NCBI GenBank assembly: GCA_903813345.2
Contig: CAIIXF020000001.1
Span: forward strand, 19,117,915 to 19,177,914
Direction: 5' to 3'
Length of the DNA stretch: 60,000 nucleotides
Source of the DNA: Owenia fusiformis
Lineage: Eukaryota; Annelida; Polychaeta; Sabellida; Oweniidae
This document shows positions 10,602-25,800 of this stretch, piece after piece. Within the stretch, counting starts at the first letter, position 1, and every line of letters starts with the position of its first letter. Under the pieces are notes generated by a model. It worked only from the letters and a program-made list of their open reading frames with translations. It was not told the DNA's origin and did not search any database. Both the position numbers and the translations under genes were made by a program.

Positions 10602-10824
10602 ATGGAAGTGGGATTACGTGTTGTACGGGGGCCTGATTGGAAATGGGGAAATCAAGATGAAGGCGAGGGTCACCTTGGCACAGTAGTGGAGATCGGAAAG
10701 CCTGGTAGCTCAACATCCCCTGATAAGACTGTGGTTGTGCAGTGGGATAATGGAACACGTACCAACTATAGAGTGGGCTACCAGGGATCACATGACCTCA
10801 GAATAATCGACAATGCACCTATTG
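10602..10824 (+). CDS. MIB2: MIB2 coding exon 1: first MIB/HERC2 domain
   Basis: Residues 1-75. It opens [16 protein letters not shown], the start of a MIB/HERC2 domain, and includes [19 protein letters not shown] and YQGSHDLR. It ends after ATT G at donor GTAAGT (phase 1). Confidence 0.93.
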
Positions 10825-13800
10825 GTAAGTAGTAACAGAAACATTAAATGGCCAGAATTTCATATTCTTACATAAACACTGTATCAGTTCTTCTTTTCAT
10901 TATATTGACTTTCCGGTATTGACTTATCAAATTGAAGATGCAAATTCTTCCCTTCATTTAAGTAAATGAATACTAAAAATATTTTTTTATTTTCTTCCTT
11001 AAATTTTTTCTATAAATATTGTTTTATATATCCATTGCATGAAAGATGTTCCCTCCCCAAAAACCCTGTGGCAAATGCTGTTTGTTGGTCTTTTGTTAAC
11101 CTCTGGCCATTAAACTACTCATAGAGTAAATTAATTACAGTTAATGCTGCTAATCTTATCAATAAAAGGGAATTGAAAATCAGTCTGTGATCTGAAAATA
11201 ATGTAGACAGGATTTCTCGCTGTACATCCCTGTTTTTGGAAAAAATGCATTTCTATACTTGTATTCTCCACTGAACTTTTTTTTTCAAATAAGTGCAAAT
11301 TTTTGATTCTGTTGAAAAATTGTCAAACTGTGCCAATATTTCAACATTTTCAGGTGGGTCTGAGTCTATTTCCTAATTCTCAAGTGGGTGTAGCAATCTA
11401 TGCACTGACAAAATTTTGTTTTGTCAAAAAGTGTTAATTCATCTAACTGCCACATGGGTTGAGAGAACTTCTTTTCTCAAAAATAAACATAAAAACATGA
11501 ATCAGTTTATGTGTTTAATATGTTAAACGCATTTTTCATAATTTATATGAATATTGCTCGAGGTAATATGTATGTTCAATTCTAATGCATAGAACACAAA
11601 TAATGCATATAAATTGACTATTGTTGAAGCCTATAATTGAGAATTTACGTTTTAAAATAACGAATTTCAATTTAAGATTTAATAAAATTTAGAAAGGTTG
11701 TTTAACGTTTATACACAATACACATACCATTACATGAAAACCATGTATTTTTTATAAGACATCCCAGCTTGCATGTTTCTGGGGTATTCATCTCCCTACC
11801 TCTGTGTTACTTCCTTGCTTCCCCATTGATTAGCCGTTCTACCCTCTGGGTACGATATATGGTTTTACAATAGCCTTCTAATGATCTCGAATAGAGTTTT
11901 CTTGGAGTTTTAATTATATTTTGATTACTGGCTGAATCAGTAAGTTTTCTCATTTGAGGACAATGTACAAATTTGGACTCTTTTGAAGAGTTTTCCATAC
12001 TCTGGTTCAAAAGTTAGAACTTATAAGGAAAAAGCTCTGTTCAATGAGAAAAAATCAATGCCTTATTGACTCAAAGTACATTTAGAACAATCTATAAGGT
12101 TGTATTAAAGAGATGGATTGTACATTTCTTATTAAAAGAAGGAAATACTTCAAGCTGTTAAACTTGACCTCATTACAAATGCAATTTTTATTTGCCTAGT
12201 ATATTTATAAGTGTCCACAAGTAGAAATCAAAAGCATTTTATCAACCATTGAAATAATTGCAATACTTCCTTCCTTGTTTGGTTTTTAGATAAGTTTGAT
12301 CTTTCCTTGAACTTACTATAATCTCTTTGAAATGATTGCACCATTTTATTTCCTTGTATAAAAGCTCTTATTAAGATATTCATATCACATTTAAAAAAGA
12401 AAATATAGGGTTTGGGGGAATGGGGATATAGCAAATTGCCAAACTAATTTTGGGAGATTTTCTTTTTTCTAATTTTAATTTTTAAAGTTTGAAAGGAAAA
12501 CCCCTATATCCCACACTTACAACTCTGTTACATCCCTAAAAAATTATTAACTATGGGATAACACTTTTTTGTAGGTGTGAAACATCCCAACATTATATGT
12601 GATGCCTGTAAGAAGCAAGGGGTGATGGGAATGCGTTGGAAATGTACAAAATGCTTCGACTTTGACCTTTGCACCCAATGCTACATGGCCGATCAACATG
12701 ATCTGACACATTCATTTCTGAGGTTTGATTCGGCCTCACACCAAGGGTGAGTGATTCGATTAATTGTTTGTATCAAAAGAGATTATTTTTAGTAAATATT
12801 TTGATGAATAATTTCAATTGGAAATAAAATAAGTGAGAATTAATTATGAAAATTACAACTTAAAATAAATTTTCATTCAGGCAAATTAATTACTGGGAGG
12901 TCACATTTCACCTGTTTCTTTTCTTAAAATGTCACTTGTTATTTTTTGGATTTGCTTACTGCCTCCAATGTAAAGTTATGTACTAATTTCCTGTTCTAAG
13001 CCTATTTTACTTTTTCTGATTCATACTATTGAAACTGAACCATATATTTTTTTGCTCATATGTTGAGCAATTGCAATCACTCATTTGTCCACTTGTTTTG
13101 TAGAATGTAGAAATATCACTTTTGTCGATATTGCATAGGCAGCTGAATGTATACAGTAGCTTCTTCTCACTATAAGGCATGGTCATCCATCTTTCTTTGT
13201 CTCTCTGTATGTCTCATCTCTGAGACCACGGGTCATCATACTTGTGCTACATACTTTAAGTGGGTCAATTGGTATTCTACGAAGGTCAAGAGTATTTCAA
13301 GGTCAAATGTCAATATTTAGGTATATGGCATTTTAAGGCATTTGGAGGCTACTGTGTCAAGATGTCAACTTTATGGGTCAAGGTCATTCTAAAGTCAAAG
13401 GTCAGTATCTAGGAATTTGGCATTTTAAGGCTTTTTGGAGCTGCTGTGACCCTTGGTGACCCATGATTAGGTGACCTGAGGTCAAGGTTAACTTTTATGA
13501 ATCAAACTCGAAAGGGTGGATTGCAAGTAACAATAATGTCTAGAAGTCTTATCAAAATATCTCCTGAAATTTTAAATGACCACAACTTCTAATATGAAAA
13601 AATCATGTATTTTGATCAAAATGGCTTGTACGTCATCATTAAGATCTGAAGTTTTTGCAAAATATAGTATATCTAACAAATTAAAAATGGTCCTCACATT
13701 GTTGAAATATAACATTGTGTCATTAGTTTTAATATTTTATAGTTTTTTTTAAAAAAAGTTGAAAATTGCATAGTATTTTTACTATAATTTTTAGCCACAA

Positions 13801-16800
13801 AGTGCCAAAAAGAGTGAATGCTGCAAAGATCCCAACCAAAGGTATCCTGCAGGGGGCCAAGGTAGTAAGAGGCCCAGACTGGGATTGGGGAAATCAAGAT
13901 GGTAAGTTGAACACCAGTTTTAACAGAAATGGATTTTAGTTCTAGGCCTAAAGGGCCAAGTAGTAATGTTTTTTTTGTTTGGTGACCTAATTTGAAAAGT
14001 GGCTTTGACCTTCTATCCTAATGCAATATAATACAATATAGTCTCCAACTTTTTTTTCGATGGTGTTTGGTGTTCAGTGTTTGTTGGTTGGTATCTGTAA
14101 CAAATGGCAGGTAGTGACATTTTGCTCGTTAATGCCTTGTTTTCTATATGAGAACATTGCTTTTTACCTTTCATTTATGTCACTAAAACTTTCTCAGGTA
14201 CATGTACTTAATTTCATTCATTGACAGCACCTTAACTTAGTCCATCTTTATTTCAAAATAATCAGAGTACAGAAATAAATCTGTACATATGTTCTTGTAA
14301 TATACATAATTCTGCATACTGAGAAGGCTGCATGAAGACAATGTTATTATGAACATTGTGTGATTTAGTACTCTGTATCTACCTGTGAAAGGTCAGGGGG
14401 TGAGATAAGGTAAGCAAAAATCATGTTTCGTTAATTAACACTCAGATGAAGATTTTCATACTTTAGAATCAGAGTGCGTGAGCATTGATGAGAATGAATT
14501 ACTTAATGGGAGTAAAGTAGTTGCAACAAAGAACACATTTAAGTATCTGTCTATCAATACATTAGTCGTATCTGGCATTTTTCCTATTCATGAAGACTCA
14601 GTAATTCATCTAATACAATATTTTTAGCTCAACCGTAAAATTTATAAATTGTCTCGCTGTAGATCTACGAAAGCTGATTCTTGAGGGACGTAGCTAGTTA
14701 ATGATAAATTCTCGCTGTTACATCCTGGGAAATATGTGAACTCTCTTAATAATAAAATACGCAGTTGACGAGTTTGTTGCAATCTTCTTTTATTAGGCCA
14801 TAGGAATTGATAGAATGTTAAGCAAATTGAATCTGCATAATAAACAAGGTTCATGAATATATCAGTTTTGGAAAAATTATGTGGTTATTTGAAATATACA
14901 TAATTGGCATGATCTATGATTGATAAATTTCATTTCCTTCTAAAAACATAAATGTAATCATAGCTATATAGAATTTGATTGCTGTAGCATTACTTTCCAA
15001 GGGTTGAACTCCACAAACCCAATTGAATTTGTATTTTCTAATACTGTACGATTAAGCCATGATCTGAACAATCACTGCAATATTTAAGCAAGTTAGTACC
15101 AATAAAAGATATATTTATAATACAGCACAAATTTGAGATAAACATATGTAATGTGAGTACCTTACTTCGCTGTGTAATTTAATTCTAGCTCTGCATATTT
15201 GGCAAATTGTTTTTTAAGTCTGTATATGTTTACTATTTGTTTTTACTGAGGGGTGTTCAAAGTGGTCCCAAACATTAGATTTTCTATTTGGGGGTGTTAT
15301 GATATCACAGCTATCCATGCCTGATACCTGACAGGACAGTAATTATATCAAATATCAAGACTTTCAAAAAGTTCCAATGTTCAACAATAATTCTCTGTAA
15401 TTCAAAACGCAAAAAGTGTACTTTTTTTTATAAAAGTTATGAATTCTATAAAAATTTTCAAAGCTAGAATGATTTATTAGAAATGTTTCTTAACTAGACA
15501 TTGTATTTTATCTTGCAGACTATGATTTACAATCTTATGGTTGTAACTGTCCCAAAGTTTCTCTCCAAAATTTCTCAGTTTCACCCTTTGCCTTTTTTAA
15601 ATGAATGACCTTCTTCATTTTCTGTCATTTGTACACAGTTTGGACTGATGACTTTATGCCTATTAAATCAATTCTTGATAATTCCGCTTAATTATGCTTT
15701 GTTTTTCAATTTGCAGCACAACCATCATGAAGATTTTTTCCCTGGCTCCCTTATGTTAAGATGACTTAGATTAATGTATACTGGATTAATATTGCTTTTA
15801 ACTTAAAAGCTAGCTATTTACTTAGTACATAATCCCTTAGGATTAGAGAAACAACAAGTAGGAATAAATCATCACGGTATAAGGTCAATAAATTGTGATC
15901 TTTTTCATTGTTATGTAATCAATTTTTATTAAAAAATTGTGAGGTACTTGCATTGAAATCAAAACCTGTTAGAGAGCATTAGATGTCTTCACCCTTTTAG
16001 TAGTAAGTACTTTTCATAGTGCTGCAAAATACAAACACACAACCACAGCAAACACATTCTTTTTAAGCAAGCCATTTTCAACTCATGATATGCACTGGTG
16101 ATCCACTCGATTACGCTGGTTACCAAAACGGTTCGTTTTGGTAACAAAATGTCGGAACATCGAAGGTACGATTTTTCTCGTTTCCTTATTTTACACGTTG
16201 TAGGCAGAATTCCCACGACATTTTTTAACACAAACGTGTATCAGTATCATATGTTTAAGAAATTGTACATATTTGCGAACAAATAGTTCAGAAGACAACA
16301 GAATCGTCGATTTACTTCCTCACTTAAGTTACATAAACGGTTTCGGTTAAAAGTGCAGATCTTAACTGTTTTTCGAAAAAACCGTTTATGTAACTTAAGT
16401 GAGGAAGTAAATCGACGATTCTGTTGTCTTCTGAGCTATTTTTTTCGCAAACATTTACATTTTCTAAAATATATGATACTGATGCACGTTCTGAGAAAAA
16501 AAGTCATGGGGATTCTGCCTACAACGCGTGAAATAAGGAAAAGAGAAAAATCGTGCCTTTGACGTTCCGACATTTTGTTACCAAAACGGTTCGTTTTGGT
16601 AACCAGCGTAATCGAGTGGATCACCAGTGATATGGCCACCTCAAGCATACTCTTAGCTATTCTCAACACATGCATATGTCAAATATATTCTTCCTCTTTC
16701 TCACTGCATGGTTACTTTAAACGTACTCTTAGCCATTCTCAGTGCATGTCCACATCATACATAGTCTTGAACATTCTCAATGTATTGCCACATCAAACAT

Positions 16801-19800
16801 ACTCTTAGCCATTCTCAGTGCATGTCTACATCAAACATAGTCTTGAACATTCTCAATGCATTGCCACATCAAACATAGTCTTGAACATTCTCAATGCATT
16901 GCCACATCAAACATACTCTTAGCCATTCTCAGTGCATGTCTACATCATACATAGTCTTGAACATTCTCAATGTATTGCCACATCAAACATACTCTTAGCC
17001 ATTCTCAGTGCATGTCTACATCATACATAGTCTTGAACATTCTCAATGCATGGCCACATCAAACATAGTCTTGAACATTCTCAATGCATTGCCACATCAA
17101 ACATACTCTTAGCCATTCTCAGTGCATGTCTACATCAAACATAGTCTTGAACATTCTCAATGCATTGCCACATCAAACATAGTCTTGAACATTCTCAATG
17201 CATTGCCACATCAAACATAGTCTTAGCCATTCTCAGTGCATGTCTACATCAAACATAGTCTTGAACATTCTCAATGCATGGCCACATCAAACATAGTCTT
17301 GAACATTCTCAATGCATTGCCACATCAAACATAGTCTTGAACATTCTCAATGCATTGCCACATCAAACATAGTCTTGAACATTCTCAATGCATTGCCACA
17401 TCAAACATAGTCTTGAACATTCTCAATGCATTGCCACATCAAACATAGTCTTAGCCATTCTCAGTGCATGTCTACATCATACATAGTCTTGAACATTCTC
17501 AATGCATGGCCACATCAAACATAGTCTTGAACATTCTCAATGCATTGCCACATCAAACATAGTCTTGAACATTCTCAATGCATTGCCACATCAAACATAG
17601 TCTTAGCCATTCTCAGTGCATGTCTACATCATACATAGTCTTGAACATTCTCAATGCATGGCCACATCAAACATAGTCTTGAACATTCTCAATGCATTGC
17701 CACATCAAACATAGTCTTGAACATTCTCAATGCATTGCCACATCAAACATACTCTTAGCCATTCTCAGTGCATGTCTACATCAAACATAGTCTTGAACAT
17801 TCTCAATGCATTGCCACATCAAACATAGTCTTAGCCATTCTCAGTGCATGTCCACATCATACATAGTCTTGAACATTCTCAATGCATTGCCACATCAAAC
17901 ATAGTATTGAACATTCTCAATGCATTGCCACATCATACATAGTCTTGAACATTCTCAATGCATTGCCACATCAAACATACTCTTAGCCTTTCTCAGTGCA
18001 TGTTCACATCATACATAGTATTGAACATTCTCAATGCATTGCCACATCAAACATACTCTTAGCCTTTCTCAGTGCATGTCCACATCATACATAGTCTTGA
18101 ACATTCTCAATGCATTGCCACATCATACATAGTCTTGAACATTCTCAATGCATTGCCACATCAAACATAGTATTGAACATTCTCAATGCATTGCCACATC
18201 AAACATAGTATTGAACATTCTCAATGCATTGCCACATCATACATAGTCTTGAACATTCTCAATGCATTGCCACATCAAACATACTCTTAGCCTTTCTCAG
18301 TGCATGTTCACATCATACATAGTATTGAACATTCTCAATGCATTGCCACATCAAACATACTCTTAGCCTTTCTCAGTGCATGTCCACATCAAACATAGTC
18401 TTGAACATTCTCAATGCATTGCCACATCAAACATACTCTTAGCCTTTCTCAGTGCATGTTCACATCATACATAGTATTGAACATTCTCAATGCATTGCCA
18501 CATCAAACATACTCTTAGCCTTTCTCAGTGCATGTCCACATCATACATAGTCTTGAACATTCTCAATGCATTGCCACATCAAACATACTCTTAGCCTTTC
18601 TCAGTGCATGTTCACATCATACATAGTATTGAACATTCTCAATGCATTGCCACATCAAACATACTCTTAGCCTTTCTCAGTGCATGTCCACATCAAACAT
18701 AGTCTTGAACATTCTCAATGCATTGCCACATCAAACATAGTATTGAACATTCTCAATGCATTGCCACATCATACATAGTCTTGAACATTCTCAATGCATT
18801 GCCACATCAAACATACTCTTAGCCTTTCTCAGTGCATGTTCACATCATACATAGTATTGAACATTCTCAATGCATTGCCACATCATACATAGTCTTGAAC
18901 ATTCTCAATGCATTGCCACATCAAACATAGTATTGAACATTCTCAATGCATTGCCACATCAAACATAGTATTGAACATTCTCAATGCATTGCCACATCAT
19001 ACATAGTCTTGAACATTCTCAATGCATTGCCACATCAAACATACTCTTAGCCTTTCTCAGTGCATGTTCACATCATACATAGTATTGAACATTCTCAATG
19101 CATTGCCACATCAAACATACTCTTAGCCTTTCTCAGTGCATGTCCACATCAAACATAGTCTTGAACATTCTCAATGCATTGCCACATCAAACATACTCTT
19201 AGCCTTTCTCAGTGCATGTTCACATCATACATAGTATTGAACATTCTCAATGCATTGCCACATCAAACATACTCTTAGCCTTTCTCAGTGCATGTCCACA
19301 TCATACATAGTCTTGAACATTCTCAATGCATTGCCACATCAAACATACTCTTAGCCTTTCTCAGTGCATGTTCACATCATACATAGTATTGAACATTCTC
19401 AATGCATTGCCACATCAAACATACTCTTAGCCTTTCTCAGTGCATGTCCACATCAAACATAGTCTTGAACATTCTCAATGCATTGCCACATCAAACATAG
19501 TATTGAACATTCTCAATGCATTGCCACATCAAACATAGTATTGAACATTCTCAATGCATTGCCACATCAAACATACTCTTAGCCTTTCTCAGTGCATGTT
19601 CACATCATACATAGTCTTGAACATTCTCAATGCATTGCCACATCAAACATACTCTTAGCCATTCTCAGTGCATGTCCACATCAAACATAGTCTTGAACAT
19701 TCTCAATGCATTGCCACATCAAACATAGTATTGAACATTCTCAATGCATTGCCACATCAAACATAGTATTGAACATTCTCAATGCATTGCCACATCAAAC

Positions 19801-22800
19801 ATACTCTTAGCCTTTCTCAGTGCATGTCCACATCATACATAGTCTTGAACATTCTCAATGCATTGCCACATCAAACATACTCTTAGCCTTTCTCAGTGCA
19901 TGTTCACATCATACATAGTATTGAACATTCTCAATGCATTGCCACATCAAACATACTCTTAGCCTTTCTCAGTGCATGTTCACATCATACATAGTATTGA
20001 ACATTCTCAATGCATTGCCACATCAAACATACTCTTAGCCTTTCTCAGTGCATGTCCACATCAAACATAGTCTTGAACATTCTCAATGCATTGCCACATC
20101 AAACATACTCTTAGCCTTTCTCAGTGCATGTTCACATCATACATAGTATTGAACATTCTCAATGCATTGCCACATCAAACATACTCTTAGCCTTTCTCAG
20201 TGCATGTCCACATCATACATAGTCTTGAACATTCTCAATGCATTGCCACATCAAACATACTCTTAGCCTTTCTCAGTGCATGTTCACATCAAACATAGTC
20301 TTGAACATTCTCAATGCATTGCCACATCAAACATACTCTTAGCCTTTCTCAGTGCATGTTCACATCATACATAGTCTTGAACATTCTCAATGCATTGCCA
20401 CATCAAACATACTCTTAGCCTTTCTCAGTGCATGTCCACATCATACATAGTCTTGAACATTCTCAATGCATTGCCACATCAAACATACTCTTAGCCTTTC
20501 TCAGTGCATGTTCACATCATACATAGTCTTGAACATTCTCAATGCATTGCCACATCAAACATACTCTTAGCCTTTCTCAGTGCATGTTCACATCATACAT
20601 AGTATTGAACATTCTCAATGCATTGCCACATCAAACATACTCTTAGCCTTTCTCAGTGCATGTCCACATCATACATAGTCTTGAACATTCTCAATGCATT
20701 GCCACATCAAACATAGTATTGAACATTCTCAATGCATTGCCACATCATACATAGTCTTGAACATTCTCAATGCATTGCCACATCAAACATACTCTTAGCC
20801 TTTCTCAGTGCATGTTCACATCATACATAGTCTTGAACATTCTCAATGCATTGCCACATCAAACATACTCTTAGCCTTTCTCAGTGCATGTTCACATCAT
20901 ACATAGTCTTGAACATTCTCAATGCATTGCCACATCAAACATACTCTTAGCCATTCTCAGTGCATGTTCACATCATACATAGTATTGAACATTCTCAATG
21001 CATTGCCACATCAAACATACTCTTAGCCTTTCTCAGTGCATGTTCACATCATACATAGTCTTGAACATTCTCAATGCATTGCCACATCAAACATACTCTT
21101 AGCCTTTCTCAGTGCATGTCCACATCATACATAGTCTTGAACATTCTCAATGCATTGCCACATCAAACATACTCTTAGCCTTTCTCAGTGCATGTTCACA
21201 TCATACATAGTCTTGAACATTCTCAATGCATTGCCACATCAAACATACTCTTAGCCTTTCTCAGTGCATGTTCACATCATACATAGTATTGAACATTCTC
21301 AATGCATTGCCACATCAAACATACTCTTAGCCTTTCTCAGTGCATGTTCACATCATACATAGTATTGAACATTCTCAATGCATTGCCACATCAAACATAC
21401 TCTTAGCCTTTCTCAGTGCATGTTCACATCATACATAGTATTGAACATTCTCAATGCATTGCCACATCAAACATACTCTTAGCCTTTCTCAGTGCATGTC
21501 TACATCATACATAGTCTTGAACATTCTCAATGCATTGCCACATCAAACATACTCTTAGCCTTTCTCAGTGCATGTTCACATCATACATAGTCTTGAACAT
21601 TCTCAATGCATTGCCACATCAAACATACTCTTAGCCTTTCTCAGTGCATGTTCACATCATACATAGTCTTGAACATTCTCAATGCATTGCCACATCAAAC
21701 ATACTCTTAGCCTTTCTCAGTGCATGTTCACATCATACATAGTATTGAACATTCTCAATGCATTGCCACATCAAACATACTCTTAGCCTTTCTCAGTGCA
21801 TGTTCACATCATACATAGTATTGAACATTCTCAATGCATTGCCACATCAAACATACTCTTAGCCTTTCTCAGTGCATGTTCACATCATACATAGTATTGA
21901 ACATTCTCAATGCATTGCCACATCAAACATACTCTTAGCCTTTCTCAGTGCATGTTCACATCATACATAGTATTGAACATTCTCAATGCATTGCCACATC
22001 AAAAATTCCCTTTGCAGTGCACAAAATGTGGCTGAACCAAATCACTTTTAGCACTTTACCAGTTCTCAACACATGGCTTCATAAAATACTCTTAATTTAG
22101 TGTACACTAAACTCTATCCCTAACTAAGGTCACCGTATTCTCTATAATGCACTCTAGGTACTAGGTTATTTGCCTGGGAATTATGGAAGTATAGCTCTTA
22201 CTTGTACCTACTTCCTATTAATTTGCCTGGAACAGGGGATTTGGTTTAAAAATACTGCAAACAAATCAACCGAGAATATTGTATTCAATATTCACAGTAC
22301 ATCAATGATATGGAAATAATGCAATGCTTTATATACAGTTGATTCACTGCAACTGAAATCTGATGAATGATTTATAACTATTATATTGAAATGAATTGTA
22401 TCTTTGGTAATAACTGATGAACAATGACAAAAAATAAGATGAGCAGTAAATGTATCAATGTTTTGAGGCAGAATTTAGTGATGCTCTTTCAGTGTACTTT
22501 GAAGTATTTTCACCTTAATTATCCCACCGAACTATAAAGGGATATAGAGAAGACATCCATCTGTCTTTTCATCTGTCCTTTCGTCTATTTGTTTGCCGGA
22601 TAACTCAAATACTCTTATTTTATTTGTGAAAATTTTCTGACAAGTTTTCTTCTTGGTCGGGTTATTGCAAAAGTTTTATAACCCAAGTGAACTCATATTC
22701 TCGAAAACATGTCTGGTACATCCAGACCATTGCTATGAATGTAAACTTAATCAAATCAATATAATTTAATAATATAAAATAATCTAATCATGCAATAATA

Positions 22801-25800
22801 TATCATCCGACCTGTTTCTCCAGTAATGTTAAACACTAAAAGTAGATGGTGTGCTGTAGAATAAATCTTCATTTGTGTCAATTTTACAGCCTCTAAATGT
22901 CATCAATGCTGAGGTTTATCCTAGTGTTGTACGCCTTATCTCATAGACCTGGATACTTTTAGGGGCAATCTGTACTCTATACTCTGTATATCAAGGCATA
23001 TTTTTAATATGTATAAATCATTCACAAGGGGTTACATTAATAAGCAGATTTAGTGAAGAAATATTCTTTACTCCCATCAACTCCTCAAACATACCCAGGC
23101 ACATCTTTTTTTACCGAATCACTAACCATTTTTGAGAAATTGAAAACTTGAAATCACGATCTACAGTTTATTATGTCACCACCACAAGTGGTAACATATT
23201 GTTATAATCTCCAACGTTTTTGTGGCGGCCAGTGTGCGGCATTAAACATCTATAACAAATAGCAGGTGGTGAGATTTTGCATATTAGCCTTGTTTGATAT
23301 CCAGTCTCCAGAATCATTGTTCTGAAATAGGTAGAACCTAGGAAAGTATTGACTTGGATTAAAGTTATACCATACAACTTGAGAGTGAAGCACAATAGAT
23401 AATACATTGCATGCTAGTATATTATTCTCTGCAGTAAGCGATTGTCAGAAATCATCAAAGGATTCTTGAGGATGGTAATTGCTTCTACAGTATATAATTC
23501 CAGAATATATACAGTACTTATCTTTTATTCATGATCAATCATGGTCACATCAGAGAGAAAAATTCTTCATGAAGTGATTGTTGCATAGTGTCTCATCTAT
23601 AGGTGGATTGCCTCTGCGTTCCAGTGAAGCTATTCATTACAGCCTTTTGAAGTGGGATGAGTAACTTCACATAATGAATGACTTTGTTATTATATAGATG
23701 CTGTCAATTAATTGCAGCAATTTAACTCTTCCCTTCTTGTTCAAGCTGTTCACTGTACTTATCCCATTAATACTCCCTTGTGATATATCTTTTTTGAATT
23801 ATCAATTGAAATGCCTCATTTTCTGGTATTTATTTTACATTTCAGTTTCATCTTTACTCCTGTTTATTTCTTTCATTGCTGATTCCTTGTTTTCTTACTC
23901 TATTTTATAGTTTAATGCTTCGCCACTGTGATATTTTTCTCACTGGGATGAGATCGTCAGACCTTAGTGAATTTTGTCTTTCTTAAGATTTCCAAAACAA
24001 AGATTTCCAAAACGGACTTACCAACTTACACATGGACCATAATATTTAAGTTTTTCTGAAAAAATTTCAAGCTATCATTACATATATTTTAGTCTAACTT
24101 TGAGGTTGGCAAGGATGAAAAAGGTAGAGACAAAAATGTAAACTTCTTAAAATTTTCCTGGAATTAGGTTTTGGGGACTTTTTGGAAATAACATGGGAAG
24201 AAATGTTTTGAGCCAAAAACATTCCATACTCACTTAACGGTTGATTGATTTCAATGAACTCAATGTAAAATACATTATGATACTGTATAGGTTATATAAT
24301 TACTTTTTGACATCCTTGAGGATAATAGTTTAATGATTTCTGAAACCTATAAATCACATTCTCTGTGGATATCTTTGTTTCCTTTGTTCTATAGTTATTT
24401 AAAGAACTATTTACGAACAACTCAGCGTTACTGATCAATTAAATCTATCACGGAAGTCGAGATGTAGGACCTGCGTCACATTCCAAACAGTTTAGTATCT
24501 GGACTCAACACAGTGATGTTGGTCTTCATACAAAAATGTTAAGTTTTAACCTAAAATGATTATTATACCACACACTGTTTTGTTTCTGGCTTATAATTTG
24601 TGTTGATATTGGCATTTTTGAATAGTCAGGCCTATTACATGGACTTAGATTCATTGTTAAATTGTTGTTTCATTTATTTCTTTGGAACAATTACTAAGTG
24701 TTTGTTAAACAAAAATCAAAATGTTACACCGATTTCCAATGTCTGTACTCTTTGCATTCATTCAATTTCGCTTCCTAAAAGAGAGCTTCATCGTATTTTA
24801 GAACTTACTCTCTGTGCAAGGTACACTGTCTGCTATTCCAGTCAGATTCAGTAATGTATCAATTAATCAGAAATATGTGTTTATGCATGAGTTATCAAAT
24901 GAGTTTAGAATAAGTTTTCATTATTGATTACAGGCAGCGTGTTTCCTGTCTATATATCTCATCTTCAAACAGGTACTGTGTATAGTTTAGCTAATTAGAG
25001 AACGCACCTGACAGTCTGACTTGCATTTCAAGATTGTTCCCTGGTGAAGCTCTTCTCTCAATTAGGAAGGTGACAACGATGAACTTGTACAGTGAAACCT
25101 GTAAAGTGGAACACTTCTAGAAGTGGAATACCTCTGTTAGTGGAACACTTCTCAGAGTCCCAAGACCAATTGACTTAATGCGAAATGACCATCTATAAAT
25201 ATTTGGAAGTTTATTTGGAAGTTCGACTCTCACCACTGATAATAACCTCAGTCTTAATATTTGATTCGATTGTGATTGGTTCTTTGAAAGTAACAGAACT
25301 TACTGTTCCTCACTCATAATATATTCTTGGTAGCATTTTAGCAAAAAGAGTTGGTATACTGGTATATGATATGTACTGATATTTTATTAACATCAACAAC
25401 TATTACCTTGGGGTTGTCAATTTGGTATATACTTTGAACAGTTGACCTCAAGAGCAGTCAACAATTCAGTGATCTCCCCAACATTAGAGCAAGTGGGCGT
25501 AGCACTCACCCTAGATTTTGTTAATAAGCTTGCACCCACCTAAGAATCCATCTGCATCCATTTGAAAATGAGAAAAATCATGAAAAATAGGTATTTGACC
25601 AATTTTGGTATGAAATTTGAAAATGAAAAATTTGCATCTAAGCTGAAAAAAATCCTTTGGAGATCATTGCAATTGTATATTGTCCTGAGTAGAGATCCTA
25701 TGAGTTTCCTGGAAATGGCAAGATAATAAAATACTAATGAAAATTTGGAACTATTTCACTTATGAAGAAGGAGATCTTTTCAAGATTTGTACGAAATATT

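Noticed and set aside
16635-22003. CRISPR-like appearance of the regular 38-bp array (and of the 32-bp array at 42765)
   Set aside because: Units are contiguous with no unique spacers and lie in introns of an animal gene; these are satellites.
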